Source: a virus. From it: a stretch of DNA of 31,378 nt. Position 1 is the first letter of the stretch; each line of letters opens with the position of its first letter. Below, piece by piece: positions 1 through 7,737 of the stretch. The notes below the pieces were generated by a model, which was given only the letters and a program-made list of their open reading frames with translations, made no database searches and was not told where the DNA came from. The position numbers were made by a program, and so were the translations under genes. The stretch lies in IMG/VR virus record IMGVR_UViG_3300029448_000226, positions 1 through 31,378 of that record, one strand, 5' to 3'.

Positions 1-1552
1 TCATTAAAACATCTTCTGTGAATTGTTCAGTTCCTATAACAGAACCTTGTATGTTAATAGTCATACCACCACCTTGTGGTCCATCTAAATTAGGATCTAC
101 TAAAGGTGTTACTTGAACCCTCTCAGGTCCATTACCTTCACCTACCATCATCATTTGAGGACCATCAGTAACAAAATCTGCTCCATATTGTGCTGTTGTT
201 AGGTTGTTTTTAGCAAATATTTTATCTATACTTGCTCCTGCACTTGCTGCTAACAATAGATTAAAAGGAAATCCTATTGATTTCATAATTTGATTTATTA
301 AATGTGCTTTTGACCCACTTAAAGCTGCTTCTAATTCATTTTTTGCACCTGTTACAGTTGTTTGTTCTCTTATTTTACCATAAGCCTTTTCTATTGCACC
401 TCTTTTATCTTTTGCTTCATTTACTTTTTTTTGTATTACTTCTTCTTCTTTTTCTAATTTATTAATTTCTGTTTGTAATTTTACTTGTTCAGATAAAAAA
501 TCTACTCTTATTTCTAAACCTTCTCTTTCTTCAGCATTTTTTTTCTCTAAATTAGTTAATCTTATGCCTTCTTTTGTTCTTTCAATTCTTCCTTCAATTT
601 TACCTTGTTCTGCTCTTGCTAATTCTAAATCTGCTGCTTCTTGTAAAACTACTTTATATTCTTCTAATTTAGTATTTAATTCTTTTTGTGCATCACCTGA
701 AAATTCTACATCTTCTTGTAATTTTTTTAAAGCATTTGTTTTTTCTAATTTTTTCATTGTTAGTTCATATTCAGTTGTTTCCATGCCAAGTTCTTGCATT
801 TCCCTAACAAATGTTTCTAATTTTGTTTCATTTCTTTCTTGTAAAAAATTACCTATTGCTTCTGCTGCATTTTTAGTAGCTACTGCAAATGATTTCATTA
901 ATGGTTCTAATGCTTCACCAAATTCTTCAGCAGTATCACCTACTGCATTGTTCATTTGATCTAATGCACCTATTAATGTTTGTGCTTCTTCTTCTGCTGT
1001 TCCTTTAAATTGTTCTCTTATAAAAACAATACCTTCACCTGCTTTTAATTGTTCTGCTGTTAAATTTTTAAATGCTGCTGGTAGTTTTTCACCAAGTTCA
1101 CCTTGCATACCACTTAGTGTTTTAGTTGTATTCATAACAGCACTTTCAAGTGATATTCCCATAGCTGCTGCTAAATCAACAGATGCTGCAATTATTTCTT
1201 TAGTTTGTTCTGTTGATATACCTAAAGATTTAACATATGCTTGTTGATTAATCAATGCTTCATCACCAAATCTTGTTACTTGTTGTAATGCTTGTGATTG
1301 TTTTATTAATTCCATTGTAGAAGCACCTGATGCAAATCTTAATTTTTTTTCTGCAAGTTCTTGTTTTGCAAAAGCATCTGTTGAAGATTTAATACCATTA
1401 ATTAAACCTGATGCTCCAAAATAAGCTGCTGCTGCAATACCTGCTTTTTTTGCAAGTCCACCTAAAGCACCTGATACACCTTTAACTTGTTTTTCAGATT
1501 TACCTGCACCTTTTGTTATTATTTCAATAATTTGCTGTATCTTACTTGACAT
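1..1552 (-). CDS. Tape measure protein (cut by the left edge)
   Basis: The reading frame is open from ATG 1552 to the window edge (517 complete codons, no stop). The N-terminal 40 residues are glycine/alanine-rich and hydrophobic (VSGALGGLAKKAGIAAAAYF), and a long charged helical or coiled-coil stretch lies around residues 270-390, ending in a run rich in E and K. The C-terminal part has GADFVTDGPQMMMVGEGNGP, a glycine/proline segment of the kind seen at tape measure C-termini. The gene sits directly after the tail tube and the frameshifted chaperone pair, the classic siphovirus order. The last 13 residues are found at the right edge (30921-30962); joined, the protein is 530 residues. At about 1.5 angstrom per residue that suggests a tail near 80 nm (inference). 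Its start overlaps the preceding gene by 11 bases. Confidence 0.85.
   Translation of the reverse strand, partial: MSSKIQQIIEIITKGAGKSEKQVKGVSGALGGLAKKAGIAAAAYFGASGLINGIKSSTDAFAKQELAEKKLRFASGASTMELIKQSQALQQVTRFGDEALINQQAYVKSLGISTEQTKEIIAASVDLAAAMGISLESAVMNTTKTLSGMQGELGEKLPAAFKNLTAEQLKAGEGIVFIREQFKGTAEEEAQTLIGALDQMNNAVGDTAEEFGEALEPLMKSFAVATKNAAEAIGNFLQERNETKLETFVREMQELGMETTEYELTMKKLEKTNALKKLQEDVEFSGDAQKELNTKLEEYKVVLQEAADLELARAEQGKIEGRIERTKEGIRLTNLEKKNAEEREGLEIRVDFLSEQVKLQTEINKLEKEEEVIQKKVNEAKDKRGAIEKAYGKIREQTTVTGAKNELEAALSGSKAHLINQIMKSIGFPFNLLLAASAGASIDKIFAKNNLTTAQYGADFVTDGPQMMMVGEGNGPERVQVTPLVDPNLDGPQGGGMTINIQGSVIGTEQFTEDVLM
2..417. repeat. Left copy of the contig-end repeat (pairs with 30963-31378)
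   Basis: Bases 2-417 align without gaps to 30963-31378. I count about 34 mismatches in 416 bases (about 92% identity). The first ~130 bases and the last ~75 bases are identical or nearly so; the differences cluster in the middle. Both copies encode the same tape measure C-terminal region in frame. Confidence 0.9.
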
Positions 1553-1841
1553 TAGAATCCTTTGCTTTTAACTGGTTTAATTCTTTTTCTATTAACATAA
1601 ACTCATCAATTATATTTGCTGGTGTTTGTTGTAAAGAAGGATATGGAGGACAACTAAATGATTTACAATAGGTATATTCTTTGATTCTTTTCTGAACATC
1701 TTGATCTAATAAATCACTTGTGTTGCAAAAAAAAAAATGCTCTGTATATAATGTTTCTCCTATTGAACTAATATTCTTTTGCATTATCTCATCATAACAG
1801 GCTTCAAGTTCTGTATAAACATCTTCCATATTTGTAAACAT
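1542..1841 (-). CDS. Tail assembly chaperone, downstream (gpT-like) part
   Basis: This 99-codon ORF from an internal ATG lies between the tail tube region and the tape measure gene, overlapping the tape measure start by 11 bases. It is very probably not translated on its own: its frame stays open upstream to base 1961, through a stretch coding SEEIIFLINIHISYRGLNNN, and meets the poly-A slippery site at the end of the 87-codon ORF in the -1 frame. The expected fusion is 84+139 = 223 residues, like lambda gpGT. The product is acidic and helical with cysteine-rich spots (CSFSCPPYP-like region). An 11-T run in the message (complement of 1726-1736) codes three phenylalanines and is a possible indel-prone point. 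Tail chaperones bind the tape measure during tail assembly and are absent from virions. Confidence 0.75.
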   Translation of the reverse strand: MFTNMEDVYTELEACYDEIMQKNISSIGETLYTEHFFFCNTSDLLDQDVQKRIKEYTYCKSFSCPPYPSLQQTPANIIDEFMLIEKELNQLKAKDSNVK

Positions 1842-1948
1842 CTTCTGTTTGCCTGTAACTGGACTTAATGCTTTATAAGGAAATTTAAAACCATTATCTC
1901 CATTGTTGTTTAATCCTCTATAAGAAATGTGAATATTTATTAAAAATA

Positions 1949-2212
1949 TTATTTCTTCACTTTTTTTTTATTGACAAAATTAGAAACACTTATAGCAATA
2001 GAGAAGATTTCATCATTAGAATAATTATTAATTTGTTCATCTGACATATCTGTTGCCAATCTAACTATATCAATAGCTGGACTAAACATACCATCTTTGT
2101 TGTTAAAAAACTTATATAAAAGATTATTTAATTCTATTCTTTCTGTTAAATTAAATTCCTTTATATCTAATTTAAAAGGTTTTACACCTTCACCTTTAAT
2201 TTCTATTTTCAT
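1949..2212 (-). CDS. Tail assembly chaperone, upstream (gpG-like)
   Basis: This gene codes 87 residues with a KIEIKGEGVKPFKLDIKEF beta-type start and a helical middle, ending in the lysine run NKKKVKK that contains the slippery site. It directly follows the tail tube gene, the position of gpG in lambda and of its analogues elsewhere. It has a clear Shine-Dalgarno sequence (AAAGGATAAGGGTAA before ATG 2212). The zero-frame product is gpG-like; the -1 product carries the gpT-like extension. The family is assigned from position, size and the frameshift rather than from a recognised sequence motif. Confidence 0.7.
   Translation of the reverse strand: MKIEIKGEGVKPFKLDIKEFNLTERIELNNLLYKFFNNKDGMFSPAIDIVRLATDMSDEQINNYSNDEIFSIAISVSNFVNKKKVKK
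1961..1969 (-). other. Probable -1 ribosomal frameshift site (nine A in the message)
   Basis: The mRNA reads AAU AAA AAA AAA GUG in the zero frame, so it contains a perfect A AAA AAA slippery heptamer six codons before the stop of the 87-codon ORF. A -1 slip continues as AGU GAA GAA without a stop for 139 codons to base 1542. Position (just before the tape measure) and layout match the G/GT chaperone frameshift known in siphoviruses. Transcriptional slippage on A9 would give the same product. Confidence 0.75.
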
Positions 2213-2288
2213 TTACCCTTATCCTTTTATTTATATATATATTTATATATAGTAGTTAGCTAACCCTTAACTAACCCTTACTTAACTC
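2213..2288. promoter_or_regulatory. AT-rich intergenic leader between tail tube and tail chaperone
   Basis: This 76-base gap is one of the few real gaps in the late region. On the coding strand it holds TA-rich stretches (ACTATATATAAATATATA) that could serve as a -10 region, after an 11-bp repeat cluster. No confident -35 element can be assigned. Confidence 0.35.
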
Positions 2289-2292
2289 TTAC
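2260..2292. repeat. Three tandem 11-bp repeats (CTAACCCTTAM)
   Basis: Plus-strand copies are 2260-2270 CTAACCCTTAA, 2271-2281 CTAACCCTTAC and 2282-2292 TTAACTCTTAC. The third is degenerate and overlaps the end of the tail tube gene. The 11-base period places copies on one DNA face, as in operators or iterons. A related element, TTAAGGGTTATTTAAC, occurs at 25471-25486 in the other main gap. Confidence 0.55.
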
Positions 2293-3371
2293 ATAGAACC
2301 AATAGCAGTATCACTAAATAATGATATTTTAAGTGCTTCAGTTGAACTATTTTGAACACACTCAAATGGTATTGTCCAGAATATTCCATTTTCAGAAATA
2401 TCTTGTCCTGGATCACCAGTAAACTGAACTTCTGCAAGTATATTCATTTCACTAACACTTGATACAGTTCCATCACCAAATTTAAGAGCCAATGTGCATG
2501 TATTTCCATCTAAAAAACTTTGAACTACATTGTCTGCTGCACCTAAACTAAATTCACCATCATATTTAAGTGTTATATCACCAGTTACTGTATATTCAGG
2601 AAAAGCATAGGCTTCAGCATCTCCATTAGTGTTTGAACCAACTCTATTAACACCATTAGCAATATTTAAGTTAAATGATTTTAATATCATATCTTGATTA
2701 GCACCATCAACTTCTAATTGTTTAGTGCTTAGAGAACCCATATTAAAAAATACACCTGCATCAGGTTCAACCCAAGTTCCATCAAATGTTTGTTCTAATA
2801 CTGTTCCTGTGCTTATTGGATTAGCAAAACCACTAAAATAATTTCCACTAATTCCTAAATTACCACCATTAGATCCCAAATCACCTGATAAACTTAAATC
2901 AGATACTACACACCCTGCAATTTTAATACCTTCTGCTGCCTTTGGATAGTATGCCAAATTAACTGTGTGTGGTAATCCACTTGATATTGTTCCACCAACA
3001 TGTGTATTATTATTTGAACCATCAACTTCAACTGTATAAACATCAGAACCATCTGCATTATAAGTTTGTGTTACCATAGCTAAATGCTGTAATAACAACT
3101 CAGGTGTTGCAACAAAATCAAATGGACATGTTACTGTTCCATTTTTTGCTGTAATTATTGTATCTGCTGCATTTTTAACTGTTCCTCTACCTGATAATAA
3201 TCTTGATTCCCTTGTAATATTAAATGTTGGCTTTGTTGCTTGAACAACAGGTAGTTGTCTATAAGCTGTTCCATCAGGACCTGTAACATCTATACCAGTA
3301 CCAAATGTTGCTTCACCTTTAATGCCCATTTTAACATCACTAATAGGGATTACTGTTTCACTTATAGCCAT
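2289..3371 (-). CDS. Major tail tube protein
   Basis: The product is 360 residues. It starts MAISETVIPISDVKMGIKG and contains alternating beta-strand segments with typical tail-tube features: an early PTFNITRESRLLSGRG stretch, a central LSLSGDLGSNGGNLGISGNY section, and a late ILAEVQFTGDPGQDISE section. It lies directly upstream of the chaperone pair and the tape measure, which is the standard position of the tube subunit. It would stack in hexameric rings around the tape measure. The protein is longer than minimal tube proteins (about 150-250 residues), so it may carry an added surface domain. The identification rests on position and beta-rich composition. Confidence 0.7.
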   Translation of the reverse strand: MAISETVIPISDVKMGIKGEATFGTGIDVTGPDGTAYRQLPVVQATKPTFNITRESRLLSGRGTVKNAADTIITAKNGTVTCPFDFVATPELLLQHLAMVTQTYNADGSDVYTVEVDGSNNNTHVGGTISSGLPHTVNLAYYPKAAEGIKIAGCVVSDLSLSGDLGSNGGNLGISGNYFSGFANPISTGTVLEQTFDGTWVEPDAGVFFNMGSLSTKQLEVDGANQDMILKSFNLNIANGVNRVGSNTNGDAEAYAFPEYTVTGDITLKYDGEFSLGAADNVVQSFLDGNTCTLALKFGDGTVSSVSEMNILAEVQFTGDPGQDISENGIFWTIPFECVQNSSTEALKISLFSDTAIGSM

Positions 3372-3374
3372 CTC

Positions 3375-3563
3375 TTAATCTCCTTTTTTAGCTTTTTTAT
3401 TTTTTATTTTATTAATCAAACCCATAGCCAACATCTTGTTTGCTACATCTTCTTTTAAATTAATTTCTTTGCCATCTCTTAAATCAGAAAATTCTTTTGA
3501 AGAACAAGGAACATTCATAGCATTAAAATTTTTTAATTTTCCTTCTCTACATTTTACTTTCAT
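3375..3563 (-). CDS. Small basic tail-region protein, unknown function
   Basis: The gene codes 62 residues from ATG 3563, which has a strong Shine-Dalgarno (AGGAGCAAT ATG). A longer reading from 3614 would overlap the upstream gene and lacks such a site, so the shorter start is chosen. The product begins MKVKCREGKLKNFNAMNVPC and ends in a lysine-rich tail (KNKKAKKGD). It has two cysteines in the first 20 residues. It lies between tail completion and tube genes, so it is probably a minor tail or assembly factor; no family is recognised. Confidence 0.6.
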   Translation of the reverse strand: MKVKCREGKLKNFNAMNVPCSSKEFSDLRDGKEINLKEDVANKMLAMGLINKIKNKKAKKGD

Positions 3564-3570
3564 ATTGCTC

Positions 3571-4002
3571 CTAACCTGCATTTCCAGAGTGAGTGCAAGA
3601 TAAGTCCCATTCAACTATGTGGTAATCATCATACTCCTCAACCTCTGCATCATAAGTCATAGCACCCATAGTTACATCATAAGCCAAAGAACTATCTGCT
3701 AATGTTAAAGTTATATTATCATGCACTAATGCTTCTAATATTGATATTTGATTCTGAACATAATTCTCAAATTCAGGTGTATTTCTTCTTAACATAAAAT
3801 ACTGACAAATTATATTATATTGTCTTGTTTCCAAAAAACTTGCTTTTTCTAATTGATCTGAACCAATAGGATAAAGTCTTATAAACTGATTAGATTTTAA
3901 ATCTGTATTGTCAGTTGTTACTGGACATTTCATCTCTGCCCTAATTTTGCTATTTAAAGCCACTAAAATGTTTTTCCAAGTGTTCTTATAGGTAACTGCC
4001 AT
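3571..4002 (-). CDS. Putative tail completion / tail terminator protein
   Basis: The 143-residue product has helical N-terminal MAVTYKNTWKNILVALNSKI followed by beta strands (FIRLYPIGSDQLEK, RQYNIICQYFMLRR) and a C-terminal strand region ending in EWDLSCTHSG. This alpha-beta layout and length (about 130-150 residues) fit lambda gpU/SPP1 gp17-type tail terminators. Its position between the head-tail connector and the tail tube supports that role: capping the tube and joining it to the head. The ATG overlaps the upstream stop as TAATG. The specific family is inferred from context. Confidence 0.6.
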   Translation of the reverse strand: MAVTYKNTWKNILVALNSKIRAEMKCPVTTDNTDLKSNQFIRLYPIGSDQLEKASFLETRQYNIICQYFMLRRNTPEFENYVQNQISILEALVHDNITLTLADSSLAYDVTMGAMTYDAEVEEYDDYHIVEWDLSCTHSGNAG

Positions 4003-4985
4003 TATCTAACCATTTCAATGGTAGCATTGCTTTTATTTGTTTGTTTCCTATGTCTACCAAACACTTCAATCTCCCAAATATCACCATCTGTTGCACTTGC
4101 ACCTTGAAACCTACCAAAAATACCATTGTGAATATGTTGTAAACCACCAGTTATTTTTTCAGCAGATGATACTGCTCCAAATAGTTGGTCATTAGATAAG
4201 TAATGAACTTTAAATGTTGCTGTTCCATATGCACCAGTTGCTTCAATCTCTACTTTAAGTAAATCATATAACTCACCTTGATATTCACCTGCAAGTTCTA
4301 CTAAATCCATTGTTCCTGCTACACTTCTATGTCTTATAGAGCCTTTTTTATCATTGCCATCTACTTCATGTGATAGTTTATATATACCATCATTTAATTT
4401 ATCTATTAAACCTGTTCTTTCAGGATTAGTTACTAAAGAATAATAATAATCTGCTTCTTCTGATGCACCTTCTTTTGCTCTAATAAGATTAGCAGTTGCA
4501 ATATAACATACTGCTTTAATGATAATAGGATCATATTCTTCTGCTATTGAAACACTTGCAGTATCTATATCAGTTTGTTTAATCTTTTCTAAAGGTGTTG
4601 AATACCTCATATCAAGATAGTTGTGTAGTTCTAAAGAAGCATCTACCAAAGATTGTTCTAAAAATGTTGTAAAATCTACACCTGCTTCAAATACTTGCTC
4701 ATTAATTGTAGTAGAAGAATAATTACTATTATGGTATTCTACTTGGTTTGTTGAACTATTATAAAACCATTCACCATTACTATCTACAGCACCTGATGTT
4801 GATTGTGCTGCTGCTAATTCTTCACCATTAACAAAAAGACTATCTACAAACCCTGAATCTCTAAACAAATGTAAACTTCCTGATGTTAAAGTAGGAAATA
4901 TTTGCACTTTAGAATCAAAGTCATTTACTCTGTTAAAGTATTTACTTAAATCAGATATAGTTGCATATTTAAAGTTTGTAGCCAT
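4002..4985 (-). CDS. Head-tail connector / neck protein (DUF1320- or gp6-like) with C-terminal domain
   Basis: The 327-residue product begins ATISDLSKYFNRVNDFDSKV. Around residues 110-165 it has the pattern LVDASLELHNYLDMRYSTPL followed by IIIKAVCYIATANLIRAKEG, typical of head-tail connector adaptors (Mu gp36/DUF1320, HK97 gp6 style), where a helical bundle docks on the portal. An extra C-terminal beta-rich part (residues ~230-327) is unusual for the short adaptors. It lies between virion genes and the tail completion gene. The stop of the preceding 39-codon gene overlaps this ATG by one base. Confidence 0.65.
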   Translation of the reverse strand: MATNFKYATISDLSKYFNRVNDFDSKVQIFPTLTSGSLHLFRDSGFVDSLFVNGEELAAAQSTSGAVDSNGEWFYNSSTNQVEYHNSNYSSTTINEQVFEAGVDFTTFLEQSLVDASLELHNYLDMRYSTPLEKIKQTDIDTASVSIAEEYDPIIIKAVCYIATANLIRAKEGASEEADYYYSLVTNPERTGLIDKLNDGIYKLSHEVDGNDKKGSIRHRSVAGTMDLVELAGEYQGELYDLLKVEIEATGAYGTATFKVHYLSNDQLFGAVSSAEKITGGLQHIHNGIFGRFQGASATDGDIWEIEVFGRHRKQTNKSNATIEMVR

Positions 4986-5104
4986 TAATATCTTGCTCCT
5001 CTTCTACCAGTTAAACCTCTTGATGATTTAATTTTTTTACCTGCTCTTTTTATTCTTGAAGTTCTACCTCTACCTACTTTTCTTTTTTTCATTTTATATG
5101 CCAT
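4985..5104 (-). CDS. 39-residue very basic protein
   Basis: ATG 5104 has a good Shine-Dalgarno (TAGGATAATT ATG) and the ORF ends with TAA overlapping the next ATG (TAATG), the junction style used throughout this genome. The product starts MAYKMKKRKVGRGRTSRIKR and continues AGKKIKSSRGLTGRRGARY. Seventeen of 39 residues are K or R and none is D or E. It is too short for ordinary ORF cut-offs. Such a peptide could bind DNA or RNA, or fit inside the head or neck; that is inference. No family is recognised. Confidence 0.7.
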   Translation of the reverse strand: MAYKMKKRKVGRGRTSRIKRAGKKIKSSRGLTGRRGARY

Positions 5105-5106
5105 AA

Positions 5107-6795
5107 TTATCCTAACACTATTGCTTCAATAGCTGTATCTTTTACTGAGTTAATACTTCTTGCTTTTATTTCTTGTATAGAATTGTATTGTTGAACTTTA
5201 TAAGTAACACCACCTGAGTGTGCAGAATTAGATTGTCCTCTAACTTTAAACTCTGCTTCAGGTAAACTTGCTATTGCCCATTCACAATGTCCTTTTTCAT
5301 AATCTATTTTACCAACTACTTTATCTAAGTAAAGCAAATCACCATTACCATTATCAAATATAAATGCTTTTTCATTTAACATATCTACACCTGTAATAGG
5401 GTCTGTAATTTCTTCTTGTGCTAATGTAGACTTAGGTCCATAGACAATATCATCTGTTGTTCCACCACCATGTTCAGAACCCATTAATACTGGAACACTA
5501 CTTGCTAATGCAGGAAAAGCACCTACTCCAAAAGGTGTAGTGCCTGATACATTACCAATACCTATTATTGTTGAAGAATTGTTTGACATTGATTGAACCC
5601 TAACATCACCATTGTGTAAAAATATTTTAACTTTTTTGCCATTTAATCCTGAAGATGTAGTATAAAATTGTGTATCTAATACTGCTTGTATTTTAGGTAA
5701 TACTGCATTAGAACTACCTGCAAATGTTGTATCAGAAGCATCTGTTGTAAATGCTATTGCAGTTTCAGTTGATGTGGAATCAAATCCACCATTATTAAAC
5801 TCATCACATACAAGATGAAAAGTATATTCTTGTGAAGCAACTAATCCTGTTTCTGTATTAGGTGTAATACCATTTAAACCCCAATCTAAGTATCCACCTT
5901 CTGTATAAAAAGGTCCTATTGCTACAGAGCCTGGAACAAGTCCATCTACTAAAGTATCACTTGTTCTTGCCTTAGAAAAGAAAGCACCTCTTTGTTTAAA
6001 TCTTCCTTTTTTATCTGACATACATTTACCAACATTGAATTTTAAGTATTCATTACCAAAGAAAAAGTTAATAGCAACATCATCTGCATGTGTTGCAGCA
6101 GTAGAGCCTAATAAACCCCTTTTAACAACTGCTTTACTTTTAGCCAATACAGAACCATCACCTAATGATTCTATCTCCATAATTTCTGTTTCTACTTGTA
6201 TTAAATCACCTACTTTAAAAAATTTAGAATGTCCATCTTCCATATATAAATCAACTACTGTAACATCACTACCCATATCAGAACTTGTAGCATGGTCTAA
6301 ATCAGCAGTAGAATCTGCATATTCATTAGCACTATTAATACTTAAAGGCTCAGTTGAAATAGCACCATCACTTGCTTTAGCTGCTGATTCATAAGCAGTC
6401 CCAACATCAGAAGCATAAGCTAAAACTCTATTATTAGGCAAATACATAAACTCACCAGCAGGTAGTAAGAAAGACCAACTTCTTAAATTTGTTGCAGATC
6501 CAGGTCCTAAATCAACACTATTATGAACATCAGTATCACTACTATCTTTCCATTCCATAACAGTAATCAATAGCTCTGCTGCAATATTACTATTATTTTT
6601 TAATAAGATAGCTTTAGCAGAAGCCATTGTGTTTGTTGCTTTAGATGAACCACCTGATACTAATGTAACAAAAGCATCTGCATTATCTAATTCTTGGTTA
6701 ATAGAAAAAACATCTGTGTAGTTCTTTGACAAACTACAATCATAAGTCTTTTCTGCTTGTATTGTTAAACTTGTTGTAAATTTTTTATTTGCCAT
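5107..6795 (-). CDS. Large virion structural protein, unknown
   Basis: The 562-residue product is rich in S, T, N, D and G with beta-strand segments and few long helices. Examples are KAILLKNNSNIAAELLITVM and WSFLLPAGEFMYLPNNRVL near the start, and SKFFKVGDLIQVETEIMEIE in the middle, the last resembling a small beta-barrel strand set. The central VKIFLHNGDVRVQSMSNN region also looks beta-structured. It lies in the structural operon between a fibre-like protein and the connector region. It may be a head decoration, sheath-less tail or neck-fibre protein. I recognise no named family, and there is no signal peptide. Confidence 0.6.
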   Translation of the reverse strand: MANKKFTTSLTIQAEKTYDCSLSKNYTDVFSINQELDNADAFVTLVSGGSSKATNTMASAKAILLKNNSNIAAELLITVMEWKDSSDTDVHNSVDLGPGSATNLRSWSFLLPAGEFMYLPNNRVLAYASDVGTAYESAAKASDGAISTEPLSINSANEYADSTADLDHATSSDMGSDVTVVDLYMEDGHSKFFKVGDLIQVETEIMEIESLGDGSVLAKSKAVVKRGLLGSTAATHADDVAINFFFGNEYLKFNVGKCMSDKKGRFKQRGAFFSKARTSDTLVDGLVPGSVAIGPFYTEGGYLDWGLNGITPNTETGLVASQEYTFHLVCDEFNNGGFDSTSTETAIAFTTDASDTTFAGSSNAVLPKIQAVLDTQFYTTSSGLNGKKVKIFLHNGDVRVQSMSNNSSTIIGIGNVSGTTPFGVGAFPALASSVPVLMGSEHGGGTTDDIVYGPKSTLAQEEITDPITGVDMLNEKAFIFDNGNGDLLYLDKVVGKIDYEKGHCEWAIASLPEAEFKVRGQSNSAHSGGVTYKVQQYNSIQEIKARSINSVKDTAIEAIVLG

Positions 6796-6803
6796 CTTTC
6801 TCC

Positions 6804-7586
6804 TTAACCTGTAATATGATATTTAATTGTTGCATTAATTGAAAAATCAGAACTAACTGAATCAGACCTAAATGTAAATAAAACAACTTTACCAGCACTA
6901 ACATCTGCTGATTGTATTGTCATTTGTTGATAATATGATTGTTCATAACCTGCATTTGTTATGTCTGCACCATCTGCTAATACAACTCCATTTGATAAAT
7001 CACCACCTGTGCTACCATTGTCAGAATCTACATCATAACTCATTAAATGACATCTTGTGGTATCTCCTGATGCAGCATCTGCCCCTGACCACCAAACAAC
7101 TCTGTCTATTGTAATATTATCCATAATAAACCATAAGCAACAAGTTACATCATCTGCTGTTGTAGATATTGTAAGTGAAGTATCAGGATTAGTTCCTGTT
7201 CCCATACCAGCTAAAGCCTGATTTGAATAACCATTAAAAGGTATACAATAATGATTGTTAGCTAATGCTCCTGCAAAAACAGAATCACCACTACCTATAC
7301 CAAAATGTGCATATTGTGTATTAACATGTTCACCATTTGCTTTAACATAATTGTTTGTAGTATCTACTAATAACTTGCTTGTTCCACTTGCATTTTGAAC
7401 ATCTAATGCTGTTGTATTATCTGTTGCTGATTTAACTTGTAAAGACCTATCAGAAACTTGTAAAGCTGTGTTTGAACCATTACCAGTTTTAACTTGCTTT
7501 AAAGAAGTAGTAACACCATTGTTATCATTGTCTACATAAGCAATATCTTTGTATGTTTCTGATGGTGATTTTCCTGTTAAACTCAT
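6804..7586 (-). CDS. Fibre-like virion protein
   Basis: The 260-residue product has an N-terminal repetitive S/T/N/D-rich part (NTALQVSDRSLQVKSATDNT, ALDVQNASGTSKLLVDTTNN) like the shaft or attachment regions of phage fibres. A C-terminal beta-rich head follows (VVWWSGADAASGDTT, and final SDFSINATIKYHITG). The C-terminal half resembles that of the neighbouring 207/227-residue protein in layout: a beta-strand, a C/G/T-rich loop, then a terminal strand ending in a short polar tail. Its promoter-like motif lies at 7610-7626. It is probably a receptor-binding or decoration fibre; function is inferred. Confidence 0.55.
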   Translation of the reverse strand: MSLTGKSPSETYKDIAYVDNDNNGVTTSLKQVKTGNGSNTALQVSDRSLQVKSATDNTTALDVQNASGTSKLLVDTTNNYVKANGEHVNTQYAHFGIGSGDSVFAGALANNHYCIPFNGYSNQALAGMGTGTNPDTSLTISTTADDVTCCLWFIMDNITIDRVVWWSGADAASGDTTRCHLMSYDVDSDNGSTGGDLSNGVVLADGADITNAGYEQSYYQQMTIQSADVSAGKVVLFTFRSDSVSSDFSINATIKYHITG

Positions 7587-7609
7587 AAATTTTTACCTTT
7601 ATTGATATT

Positions 7610-7626
7610 ATAATATAACATATTAA
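7610..7626 (-). promoter_or_regulatory. Conserved 17-bp promoter-like motif (copy 3)
   Basis: Plus strand ATAATATAACATATTAA matches the motif at 14951-14967 and 20780-20796 (consensus RTAATATAACWTAYTAA). The coding-strand form contains GTTATATTA, with TATATT as a likely -10 hexamer. It lies 24-40 bases before ATG 7586, in a 128-base gap partly filled by the frameshift extension of the preceding gene. Confidence 0.55.
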
Positions 7627-7653
7627 TTATTTTTTAAAACATTTAATTTAATT

Positions 7654-7737
7654 TTACAAGCCTGATGAACTATCTAAAATAAATTCTACTGTAAAGACTG
7701 TATCATTGGGGTCATTAGAAGGATTCATTGAAATGCC
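7654..7737 (-). other. Out-of-frame C-terminal extension of the 7715-8338 gene (+1 frameshift)
   Basis: If the ribosome skips one base after UUU in AAG UUU AGG C (skipped A at 7738), reading continues as GGC AUU UCA and gives 27 more residues, starting GISMNPSNDPNDTVFTVEF, with a stop at 7654-7656. The sequence looks like a natural final beta-strand, while the zero-frame end RHFNESF does not. The site UUU AGG C resembles the Ty1 +1 site CUU AGG C. A one-base sequencing or natural indel would look the same. Confidence 0.6.

Noticed and set aside
564-959. 131-codon plus-strand ORF
   Set aside because: It lies opposite the tape measure gene, and its composition (S, N, F-rich) is what the complement of that coding sequence gives. 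It has no ribosome site or context.
2221-2292. Telomere-like GGGTTA repeats
   Set aside because: Only two to three copies with an 11-base period; more like operator or iteron repeats than telomeric DNA.
4501-4517. Further copies of the AATATAACATA motif inside genes (for example 4501, 9520, 12631, 30127)
   Set aside because: They match only the short core, lie inside coding sequence, and lack the TAYTAA part; expected by chance in AT-rich sequence.
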